The notes beneath the pieces are model-generated. The model saw only the letters and a list, made by a program, of their open reading frames with translations. It was not told the origin of the DNA and did not search any database. Position numbers and translations under genes: made by a program. DNA of 9,716 bases from Oceanococcus sp041619315 (GTDB lineage Bacteria > Pseudomonadota > Gammaproteobacteria > Nevskiales > Oceanococcaceae): the NCBI GenBank assembly GCA_041619315.1, contig JBFKEC010000115.1, positions 1-9,716 of the forward strand, read 5' to 3'. Positions within the stretch are counted from its first letter, which is position 1. Each line of letters begins with the position of its first letter. Below, piece after piece: positions 1 through 5,989 of this stretch.

Positions 1-73
1 ATTTCGCCTTAACGGGATGTCGCAGAATGCCGACATGGCCGCGTATTTGATGGTGCCAAGGGCGGTGGCGTGG

Positions 74-79
74 GATAAT
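74..79 (+). promoter_or_regulatory. Possible -10 element upstream of ygfB (weak)
   Basis: GATAAT at 74-79 matches the sigma70 -10 consensus at five of six positions. The only -35-like sequence, TTGATG at 47-52, would leave a 21-base spacer, which is too long. If the -10 is used, transcription would begin at or next to the ATG at 86, giving a leaderless message. That would fit the absence of a clear Shine-Dalgarno sequence there. Bases 1-85 otherwise show no complete gene. Confidence 0.22.
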
Positions 80-85
80 GCACCT

Positions 86-598
86 ATGCATGAATTGACT
101 TACAACGCGCTCGCTGACTGGCTGAGCGAAATCGAATCCACCACCAACCCGGCCGGATTCCATGGTCAGCTCGCTGGCATGTGGTGTCGCCATGATGAGT
201 TGCCTGCCGATCTGGCTCTGGATGAAGTGAATCAGGACACACCGGCATGGCAGTCGCTGAACGACTACGCCAGACAGGTCAAAAGTGATCTGGAAGATCC
301 GTCGTGCAGCTTTCAGCCTGTCCTGCCACCGGATTCCGCGCCGCTTACGGATCGGGTTGCTGCGCTGGCTGACTGGAGCGCCGGTTTGATGTTCGGGGTT
401 GGCAGCGCCGGTGAACTGGACAAGGACAAGACCTCGGATGAGGTCAAGGAACTTCTGCGCGACCTGATGGAGATCTGCAAGATCAGCGTAGATGATGAGG
501 ATGACGGCGAGGCTGAAGAGGCCTATGTCGAAATCGTGGAATACCTCAAGGTGGCAGCACAGACTCTCTATGTCGAATTACATCCCCAGGCCGACTGA
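86..598 (+). CDS. ygfB: UPF0149 family protein, YgfB-like
   Basis: A 170-residue cytoplasmic protein of the UPF0149/YgfB family. The family hallmark FHGQLAGMWC lies at residues 25-34 (E. coli YgfB has MHGLISGMIC). A second conserved helix, DRVAALADWSAGLMFGVG, is at 89-106, and the C-terminal third is acidic (VDDEDDGEAEEA, 135-146) followed by a helical YVEIVEYLKVAAQTLY segment. The reading frame stays open to an ATG at 17, but the start at 86 gives the usual N-terminus, with a short helix ahead of the hallmark. There is no strong Shine-Dalgarno sequence at either start. In Pseudomonas aeruginosa YgfB is reported to repress the AlpA-activated alp and ampDh3 genes; whether that holds here is unknown. 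The gene heads the pepP operon, as in E. coli, and its 3' end overlaps pepP by 29 bp. Confidence 0.88.
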   Translation: MHELTYNALADWLSEIESTTNPAGFHGQLAGMWCRHDELPADLALDEVNQDTPAWQSLNDYARQVKSDLEDPSCSFQPVLPPDSAPLTDRVAALADWSAGLMFGVGSAGELDKDKTSDEVKELLRDLMEICKISVDDEDDGEAEEAYVEIVEYLKVAAQTLYVELHPQAD

Positions 599-1913
599 GG
601 CCCAGATCAGCGCAGACGAATATGCGCAACGCCGACGTGCTCTTATGGATGCGATCGGCCCCGACGCCGTTGCGATCATTCCCGCTGCAAGCGAGCAGAC
701 CCGTAACAGCGATGTGCACTACCGCTTTCGTCAGGATTCGGACTTTCGCTATCTGACCGGATTTAACGAGCCGGATGCCTGGGCCGTGCTGGCCCCCGGA
801 CACGCTGAGGGCGAGTTCGTGATGTTCTGCCGTCCGCGTGACAAGGCGCGTGAACAATGGGATGGCTACCGTGCCGGGCCGGAAGGTTGTGTTGAGCGCT
901 TTGGTGCGGATCGTGCCGAAGTGATCGGCGATCTCGACAGCAAAATCCCGGAGCTGCTTAAAGACCGCGAAGTTGTGCACTTCACCAGTGGCTGGAAGCA
1001 GGCCAATGACGTCAGTCTGCAGCGCTGGCTTGCTGCGGTACGCGCTCAGGTGCGTACCGGTATCAAAGCGCCGACCCAGGTGCATCAGCTTGGCGCAGTG
1101 CTACACGAGCAGCGCCTGTTCAAATCACCCGCTGAGGTCGCGATGATGCGCTACGCGGCGCAGGTCTCTGCCGCGGCCCATGTGCGCGCCATGCAGCGGG
1201 TCAGCCCGGGCATGTATGAATATCAGCTGGGTGCCGAACTGCACCATGACTTTGAGCGTCATGGCATGGAATGCGCCTACGGCAGTATCGTCGGTGGCGG
1301 TGCCAATGCCTGTGTTTTGCACTATGTGGAAAACAATCAGCCACTGGTTGCCGGGGATCTGTGCCTGATTGATGCCGGGGCCGAGTTCGAAGGCTACTGT
1401 GCAGATATCACCCGTACGTTTCCGGTCGATGGCACTTTCAGCCCCGCTCAGCGTGCGGTCTATGACATCGTGCTGGAGTCGCAATTGGCGGCGGTGGATG
1501 CGGTGCGCAAGGGCGCCAACTGGATGGCAGCCCACGAAGTGGTTGTACCCATCCTGACCCAGGGTCTGGTTGATCTGGGGCTGCTCAAGGGCAGTGTTGA
1601 TGAGTTGATCGAAAGCCAGAAATACACCGAGTTCTTCATGCATAAAACCGGCCACTGGCTGGGCATGGATGTGCATGATGTGGGTGATTACCGTGTCAAT
1701 CGGCGCTGGCGTGCACTGCAGCCCGGCATGGTGCTGACGATTGAGCCCGGGCTGTATCTGTCGGCTGCAAGCCCCGGCGTGAGTGAGGAGTTTGCCAATA
1801 TCGGTATCCGTATCGAGGATGATGTGCTGGTGACCGAGGGCGCACCCGATGTCCTGACCCGTGACGTGCCCAAAAGCGTTGATGACATCGAAGCCCTGAT
1901 GGCCCAGGCATGA
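570..1913 (+). CDS. pepP: Xaa-Pro aminopeptidase P (M24B metallopeptidase)
   Basis: Aminopeptidase P removes the N-terminal residue from peptides whose second residue is proline; it is a cytoplasmic dinuclear metal (usually Mn) enzyme. The 447-residue product is close to E. coli PepP (about 440). The N-terminal creatinase-like domain includes the motif FRYLTGFNEPDAW (E. coli FWYFTGFNEPEAV). The C-terminal pita-bread domain carries the five expected metal ligands: D268 (LIDAG), D279 (ADITRTFP), H362 (HKTGHWLG), E392 (TIEPGLYL) and E416 (GIRIEDDVLVT). H358 and H369 match the substrate-binding and proton-shuttle histidines. An upstream in-frame ATG at 492 is open, but it would add 26 residues encoded inside ygfB with no family counterpart, so the ATG at 570 is preferred. 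An AAGGTGG stretch at 548-554 is rather far from that start, so coupling to ygfB translation is likely. Confidence 0.95.
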   Translation: MSNYIPRPTEAQISADEYAQRRRALMDAIGPDAVAIIPAASEQTRNSDVHYRFRQDSDFRYLTGFNEPDAWAVLAPGHAEGEFVMFCRPRDKAREQWDGYRAGPEGCVERFGADRAEVIGDLDSKIPELLKDREVVHFTSGWKQANDVSLQRWLAAVRAQVRTGIKAPTQVHQLGAVLHEQRLFKSPAEVAMMRYAAQVSAAAHVRAMQRVSPGMYEYQLGAELHHDFERHGMECAYGSIVGGGANACVLHYVENNQPLVAGDLCLIDAGAEFEGYCADITRTFPVDGTFSPAQRAVYDIVLESQLAAVDAVRKGANWMAAHEVVVPILTQGLVDLGLLKGSVDELIESQKYTEFFMHKTGHWLGMDVHDVGDYRVNRRWRALQPGMVLTIEPGLYLSAASPGVSEEFANIGIRIEDDVLVTEGAPDVLTRDVPKSVDDIEALMAQA

Positions 1914-3589
1914 TTGCCGCGGCGCTGCGCGAAGCCTGGCGCGAAGGCAGTCTGGGGCGCACCCTGCCGGCCAATGTACTGGCCGGCGTGACCGTCGGGA
2001 TTGTGGCGCTGCCATTGTCCATGGGGCTTGCGATCGCCAGTGGCGTCGCGCCCCAGCATGGCCTGTATACCGCCATCATCGGGGGGCTGCTGATTGCCTT
2101 GCTGGGTGGCTCGCGGGTCAATATTTCCGGGCCGACGGCCGCCTTTGTCGTGGTTCTGCTGCCTGTGGTTCAGCACTATGGTCTGGCCGGATTGCTGCTC
2201 GCCGGGGCCATGGCCGGGGTGATCATGATGGCGTTCGGTCTGCTCAGGTTGGGCGGCCTGATTCAGCTGATTCCGTATCCTGTGGTGGTCGGGTTTACCT
2301 CGGGTATCGGCGTGGTCATCGCCAGCTTGCAGCTCAAGGATTTTCTCGGCTTGAGCCCGCAGGGTGAGGCCGCTCACTTTCTCGACAAGCTGTGGCAGAT
2401 GCTTGTTGCGCTGCCGACACTGCGTTGGCAGGAGCTTCTGATCGGTGCGCTGACCTTCAGTGTGCTGGTGCTGTGGCGACGGGTGAAAACGCGTATCCCG
2501 TCCTACCTGGTGGCATTGTTGATCGGCACATCGCTGGCTGCCGCCTTCAATGCTGCTGAAACTCTGCCGGAGGTGGAAACCATTGCCAGCCGGTTCAGTT
2601 TCGAGCGTGCTGGCGAGATGGTGCCGGGTATTCCGGCCATCGCTCCGCATATGGTCTTGCCATGGCATCTGCCGGGTGCGGATGGTCAACCGCTCAAGGT
2701 CGATCTGGCACTGCTGCGCGAACTGCTCGGCCCGGCGTTTGCCATTGCCTTGCTCGGTGCTCTGGAATCGTTGCTGTGCGCACTGGTTGCCGATGGCATG
2801 ACCGGCTCGCACCACAACCCGGACAGTGAATTGATTGGCCAGGGCGCGGGCAATATTGCCGTGGCATTTTTTGGTGGTATTCCGGCCACCGCTGCGATTG
2901 CCCGCACTGCGACCAATGTGCGTTCCGGTGCAACCACACCGGTGGCCGCGATTACCCATTCAGTCTCGGTGCTGCTGGCCATGATTTTGCTCGCCCCGTG
3001 GCTGTCGCTGATTCCCATGGCGGCGATGGCGGCGGTGCTGTTGATGGTGGCCTGGAACATGAGTGAAGCGCATCACGCCCTGCGTATTGTGCGGCGGGCG
3101 CCACGCGCGGATGTGGCGGTGTTTTTCACGTGCTTTGGTCTGACCGTGCTGATCGACATGCAGGTTGCGGTGGGCGCCGGTGTGGTCCTGGCCTCACTGT
3201 TGTTCATGCGTCGCATGATCGAGCTGACTGGCAGTGAGCAGGTCAGTGCCAGCACCCATGAGCATGATCAGCATCAGGTACCGGGGGTGGTGATTTATGA
3301 CGTCAACGGGCCGCTGTTTTTCGGCGCGGCGCACAAAGCATTGAAGGTCATTTCGACGGTCGACCATGACGTGCATACGGTGATCCTGGATCTTGCCGAT
3401 GTGACGATGCTGGATACCACGGCGATGACCAATCTGGAGTCGATCGCCAGTGATCTGGCGGCACGCGATACCCGCCTGGTGCTGGTTCATGTGAGTGCGC
3501 GTTTGCACGAAAAAATGCAGCGCTACGGTTTGTTCGCTCAGCCCGGCATCTCCTTGCAGGCGGATGTCAAAGCGGCCCTGCACGTATGA
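1910..3589 (+). CDS. dauA: SulP family anion transporter with STAS domain, DauA-like
   Basis: An inner-membrane transporter of the SLC26/SulP family, 559 residues. An N-terminal sulfate-transporter core (about 20-435) has many hydrophobic spans and the signature NISGPTAAFV at 71-80. The stretches ALESLLCALVADGMTG (284-299), NPDSELIGQGAGNI (303-316) and LLMVAWNMSEAH (377-388) match E. coli DauA (YchM) almost residue for residue from memory. A His/Asp-containing linker (HEHDQHQ, 450-456) leads to a cytoplasmic STAS domain (about 458-559) with VILDLADVTMLDTTAM at its centre. E. coli DauA carries C4-dicarboxylates such as succinate; other SulP proteins carry sulfate or bicarbonate, so the substrate here is inferred only. 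The start codon overlaps the pepP stop as ATGA, and the stop overlaps the next start the same way. E. coli has no transporter at this place in the operon. Confidence 0.9.
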   Translation: MIAAALREAWREGSLGRTLPANVLAGVTVGIVALPLSMGLAIASGVAPQHGLYTAIIGGLLIALLGGSRVNISGPTAAFVVVLLPVVQHYGLAGLLLAGAMAGVIMMAFGLLRLGGLIQLIPYPVVVGFTSGIGVVIASLQLKDFLGLSPQGEAAHFLDKLWQMLVALPTLRWQELLIGALTFSVLVLWRRVKTRIPSYLVALLIGTSLAAAFNAAETLPEVETIASRFSFERAGEMVPGIPAIAPHMVLPWHLPGADGQPLKVDLALLRELLGPAFAIALLGALESLLCALVADGMTGSHHNPDSELIGQGAGNIAVAFFGGIPATAAIARTATNVRSGATTPVAAITHSVSVLLAMILLAPWLSLIPMAAMAAVLLMVAWNMSEAHHALRIVRRAPRADVAVFFTCFGLTVLIDMQVAVGAGVVLASLLFMRRMIELTGSEQVSASTHEHDQHQVPGVVIYDVNGPLFFGAAHKALKVISTVDHDVHTVILDLADVTMLDTTAMTNLESIASDLAARDTRLVLVHVSARLHEKMQRYGLFAQPGISLQADVKAALHV

Positions 3590-4770
3590 GCGTTGGGCGT
3601 TTCGATCTGGCCATAGTGGGTGCCGGCCCGGTCGGGGCGCTGGCCGCTTTGCTGGCCGCGCAACGCGGCATGTCGGTGGCCTTGCTGGATGCCGCAACAG
3701 AACCCGCCGAGCATCCGCCGCAGGGCGATTACGACTTGCGCGTGGTCGCGCTATCGCCCGGTTCACGTCAGTTGTTCGAGCGCGTTGAGGCCTGGCCTCA
3801 GGCCTTGTCGTCACGCATTCAGCCGTATCAGCGCATGCATGTGTGGGATGGCGAAGGGCGGGGGCAGATCGATTTTGATGCCGCCGCGTTGGGGCGAGAT
3901 ACGCTCGGTCAGATTGTTGAGGTGCGGGTGTTGCAGTGGGGGCTGGATCAGGCGATAGCGAATCAGCCTGAAATTACCCGCATGCACGGCGCCCGTTTTG
4001 AGCGTTTTGCCGGTGCCGCGCTGCTGTGTGCCGATGGGCGCCAGGTCGACGCTGCAGCGGTGATTGGTGCCGATGGACGGGATTCGCGTGTGCGTGCGGC
4101 CTGTGGCATCGGAATAGAAACCCGCGACTACCAGCAGTGCGGCGTGGTTGCCGTGCTGGATGTACAGCCAGCTTATGCAGACTGCGCACGCCAGGTGTTT
4201 ACGCCGCGAGGGCCGTTGGGTTTGCTGCCACTACCCAACCAGCAGGTCTCAATCGTATGGTCGGTTGAGCGTGTACAAGCGCAGCGCTTGTGTGCGCTGG
4301 ATGACGCCGCCTTCTGTGCCGAGCTGCAGCATGCGGTGCCGGATCAGGCATTTCAGTTGCGCAGTCGACGGGCGCACTTTCCGTTGATGCTTCAGCATGC
4401 GCCGGTGTATGCCCAGGATCAGGTGGCCTTGGTTGGCGATGCCGCACATGTACTGCACCCGCTTGCCGGGCTGGGCATGAATCTTGGGTTTGAGGATGTC
4501 GCCGCGCTGCTCGATGTGCTGGCCACGCCGCAGGTCTTGCGTTCGCCGCGAGCGACCCAGGCAGCATTGGCCAAATATGCCCGGCTGCGCAGACGTCAGG
4601 TGCTGCCGGCTCTGGGTTTGATTGACGGGCTGGATGCCTTGTTCGGAACGCGCAGTGCAGAGCTGATGCAGCTGCGCAGCAGTGGTCTGGGCCTGGTCAA
4701 TCGGGTTCAACGGATCAAGCGTGAGTTCATCGCCTATGCGCTGGGCGGGGTCGGCGACGCGACAGTCTGA
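3586..4770 (+). CDS. ubiI: FAD-dependent ubiquinone biosynthesis hydroxylase, UbiI-like
   Basis: A 394-residue flavoprotein monooxygenase of the UbiH/UbiF/UbiI (Coq6) family, which hydroxylates the aromatic ring of ubiquinone precursors at the inner membrane face. The Rossmann dinucleotide motif VGAGPVG is at 11-17, the DG motif GADGRDS at 161-167, and the GD motif ALVGDAAHVLHPLAG at 281-295. The LRVVALSPGS and YQRMHVWDGEGRGQIDF segments resemble E. coli UbiI (VisC, the C5 hydroxylase; LRVSAI and YHGMEVWD) more than UbiH, so UbiI is the best guess. The assignment within the family is uncertain, because regioselectivity cannot be read from the sequence. The usual AGQG of the family reads AGLG here (residues 294-297). 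The start is coupled to the upstream SulP stop by ATGA and lacks a clear Shine-Dalgarno sequence. E. coli has ubiH and ubiI side by side; only one such gene is present here. Confidence 0.88.
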   Translation: MSVGRFDLAIVGAGPVGALAALLAAQRGMSVALLDAATEPAEHPPQGDYDLRVVALSPGSRQLFERVEAWPQALSSRIQPYQRMHVWDGEGRGQIDFDAAALGRDTLGQIVEVRVLQWGLDQAIANQPEITRMHGARFERFAGAALLCADGRQVDAAAVIGADGRDSRVRAACGIGIETRDYQQCGVVAVLDVQPAYADCARQVFTPRGPLGLLPLPNQQVSIVWSVERVQAQRLCALDDAAFCAELQHAVPDQAFQLRSRRAHFPLMLQHAPVYAQDQVALVGDAAHVLHPLAGLGMNLGFEDVAALLDVLATPQVLRSPRATQAALAKYARLRRRQVLPALGLIDGLDALFGTRSAELMQLRSSGLGLVNRVQRIKREFIAYALGGVGDATV

Positions 4771-4792
4771 GCGTCCGACTTACAGTCTGAGC
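4762..4792. repeat. Short direct repeat across convergent gene ends
   Basis: ACAGTCTGAGC occurs at 4762-4772 and again, identically, at 4782-4792, a spacing of 20 bases. The first copy contains the stop codon of the ubiI-like gene and the second encodes the last residues of the convergent minus-strand gene. The stops are only 9 bases apart and there is no T-rich hairpin that would act as a bidirectional terminator. The repeat may be chance or a small slippage duplication. Confidence 0.5.
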
Positions 4793-5625
4793 CAGTCCAG
4801 GGCGTCGAACATGCGTGCCCAGAAGGGCTCATGTGGTTGATAGGCACGGTTTGGCTGGGCGCTGAGATCGCGCTGCAGAGCCCGAACCAGGTGCCTCAGC
4901 CTTTTCTCATGCCAGCCGCTGATGTTTTGCACAGGATCCATGATCAGGCCTGACAAGGCGGAGGTCAGTGCGATCATGGTCAGGGTCAGGCTGATCGCCA
5001 GCAGCGTGAGCCACATTGGTGTGGCGGGTGGGAACCAGCCATACCACAGGCGCCCCAGCGTTTGGCCGGCCCAGAATTGTTCGATCAGCCAGTGCTGATT
5101 GAGCGCTGCGCTGCTCAGCTGGCCGAGGCTCAGTCCACCGGGCGTGAATTGTCCGAACAGCAGCATGCCGGCGGCCAGAACCACCAGATTGGCACTGATG
5201 TCGGCCATGCCATTGCGGGCGGCCTGATAGCGCATCAAGTTGAGTTCAACTCGGTGTTGTTGCTCCGCTGTCAGTGCGCTCACGCGCTCGCGACCGATGA
5301 TCTCATCGACTATGGCTTGGCGCACTTCGCGCTGTACTTTTGTGACCAGTCCGGATGGCATGTCGCTGAGCGCCTGAGCCGCTGACGTGCACGCCAGGCG
5401 CTGCAGCAGCAAACTGAGCAATTGCATCACAACCCACAGCGGCGCGTAGAACACATTGATCGGGGCGCGCAGCAGATCCAGGCCGAGGGCGTGGCGATTG
5501 AGTTGCCAAGCCCCGCGCCAGGAAAAATGCCGGGCGCAAAATGCCGGAATGGCGCGCTGCATGGTGCGTAGCGTCTGGGTGTCGGCGTCTTGTGGCAATG
5601 TGATTGGCGGTTTGGATACGCTCAA
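4780..5625 (-). CDS. Conserved-looking membrane protein of unknown function
   Basis: I do not recognise this 281-residue protein with certainty; from memory it resembles uncharacterised proteobacterial membrane proteins (possibly the DUF6635 group, unverified). An N-terminal cytoplasmic-looking segment contains RAIPAFCARHFSWRGAW (24-40) and NRHALGLDLLRAPINV (43-58). Likely membrane spans are at about 54-77, 146-168 and 203-227. Between the first two lies a charged helical stretch (about 95-140) with VQREVRQAIVDEIIGRERV, which could dock on a partner or the membrane surface. The C-terminus (237-281) is basic and aromatic. No catalytic motif is visible. The start is a TTG at 5623-5625 with a weak ribosome binding site; the frame is open upstream to a TAG near 5680 but holds no ATG, and the first internal ATG is residue 22. 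The gene converges on the ubiI-like gene with a 9-base gap and is divergent from gcvT. Confidence 0.75.
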   Translation of the reverse strand: MSVSKPPITLPQDADTQTLRTMQRAIPAFCARHFSWRGAWQLNRHALGLDLLRAPINVFYAPLWVVMQLLSLLLQRLACTSAAQALSDMPSGLVTKVQREVRQAIVDEIIGRERVSALTAEQQHRVELNLMRYQAARNGMADISANLVVLAAGMLLFGQFTPGGLSLGQLSSAALNQHWLIEQFWAGQTLGRLWYGWFPPATPMWLTLLAISLTLTMIALTSALSGLIMDPVQNISGWHEKRLRHLVRALQRDLSAQPNRAYQPHEPFWARMFDALDWLRL

Positions 5626-5689
5626 AAGTCCATTGAACCTAAAGGTCAGCCCGAAGCGGCGGCACAGATGCTAGTCGACCCGGCGTGGT

Positions 5690-5701
5690 TGCGCATGCGC
5701 A
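5690..5701. promoter_or_regulatory. 12-bp perfect palindrome upstream of the gcv promoter
   Basis: TGCGCATGCGCA is its own reverse complement, and it overlaps a second palindrome, CATGCGCATG, at 5694-5703. Its centre is about 60 bases before the expected start of the gcv transcript, a common place for an activator site, and it also lies between the two divergent genes. The palindrome is seen directly; a role as an operator is a guess, and GC-rich palindromes of this size can occur by chance. Confidence 0.3.
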
Positions 5702-5719
5702 TGGACATCGGCTGAGTCG

Positions 5720-5749
5720 GTGACAGCCTCGCGCGTGAAGGGCTATAAT
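5720..5749 (+). promoter_or_regulatory. Sigma70-type promoter of the gcv operon
   Basis: A perfect -10 hexamer TATAAT is at 5744-5749. GTGACA at 5720-5725 matches the -35 consensus TTGACA at five of six positions, with an 18-base spacer. Transcription would start near 5756, about 35 bases ahead of the first glycine aptamer, which is the layout expected for a riboswitch-controlled leader. The start site is inferred, not measured. Confidence 0.8.
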
Positions 5750-5790
5750 CCGCCCTCAGCTCGATTCGGCTCTGGCCGGATTGTCGCAAA

Positions 5791-5950
5791 CGTGGGAGAG
5801 AGCAACGCCTTGTGTGTTGCCGCCGAAGGCGCAAATCCGCCCGGAATCGCTCAGGCCCATGGACCGCGTATGTGAATTCAGCTGACTCTGGAGAGCGGTG
5901 ATCTGCGATCACCCACCGAAGGGGCTTAACTCTCAGGTTATAGGACAGAG
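5791..5950 (+). promoter_or_regulatory. Tandem glycine riboswitch (two aptamers) upstream of gcvT
   Basis: Two glycine aptamers in a row, a well-known control element of gcv operons.

Aptamer 1 runs about 5791-5868. P1 pairs CGTGG 5791-5795 with CCGCG 5864-5868, followed by the GGAGAG element (5795-5800). A hairpin pairs GCAAC 5802-5806 with GTTGC 5816-5820. The core CGCCGAAGGCGCAAA is at 5821-5835, and CTCAGGC follows at 5850-5856.

Aptamer 2 runs about 5886-5950. P1 pairs CTCT 5886-5889 with AGAG 5947-5950. GGAGAG is at 5890-5895, and a 7-bp hairpin pairs GGTGATC 5897-5903 with GATCACC 5907-5913. The core CACCGAAGGGGCTTAA and ACTCTCAGG follow, then AGGACAGAG.

The 17-base linker is typical of tandem glycine riboswitches. 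Glycine binding is expected to raise expression of the cleavage system; the direction is inferred from the family, not from this sequence. Confidence 0.95.
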
Positions 5951-5953
5951 GGG

Positions 5954-5989
5954 CGGCGATCATTCAACCGATTTAGGTGAGATACGCCG
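5954..5989 (+). promoter_or_regulatory. Ribosome binding site of gcvT and possible riboswitch expression platform
   Basis: AGGTGA at 5975-5980 is an exact match to part of the Shine-Dalgarno consensus and lies 8 bases before the GTG at 5989, which decides the gcvT start. CGGCG at 5954-5958, directly after the second aptamer, can pair with CGCCG at 5985-5989, whose last base is the G of the start codon. That helix would enclose the ribosome binding site in a 26-base loop. No terminator hairpin with a U run is present, so control of translation is the more likely mechanism. The ribosome binding site is clear; the helix is only a proposal. Confidence 0.55.

Noticed and set aside
17..85. Upstream start for YgfB at ATG 17
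   Set aside because: It adds 23 residues with no match to the known family N-terminus; the start at 86 fits better. It cannot be fully excluded.
492..569. Upstream start for PepP at ATG 492
   Set aside because: The 26 extra residues are basic, unlike any PepP N-terminus, and lie entirely within ygfB coding sequence in another frame.
1688..2959. Long minus-strand open frame of 423 codons, and another at 1125-2015
   Set aside because: They lie opposite pepP and the SulP gene, which have clear family motifs. The translations are rich in His, Gln and Arg and low in hydrophobic structure, typical of antisense shadows in GC-rich DNA.
5668..5715. 15-codon ATG frame on the + strand ahead of the gcv promoter
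   Set aside because: Too short, no ribosome binding site, and located upstream of the likely transcript start.
5626..5720. Promoter for the minus-strand membrane gene
   Set aside because: TAGCAT near 5669-5674 on the minus strand is a poor -10 and has no -35 partner at 17 bases; nothing else convincing was seen.
5977..5988. GTG at 5977 as the gcvT start
   Set aside because: This GTG is part of the AGGTGA ribosome binding site for the GTG at 5989, and only the latter gives the E. coli-like N-terminus MAQTTPLY.
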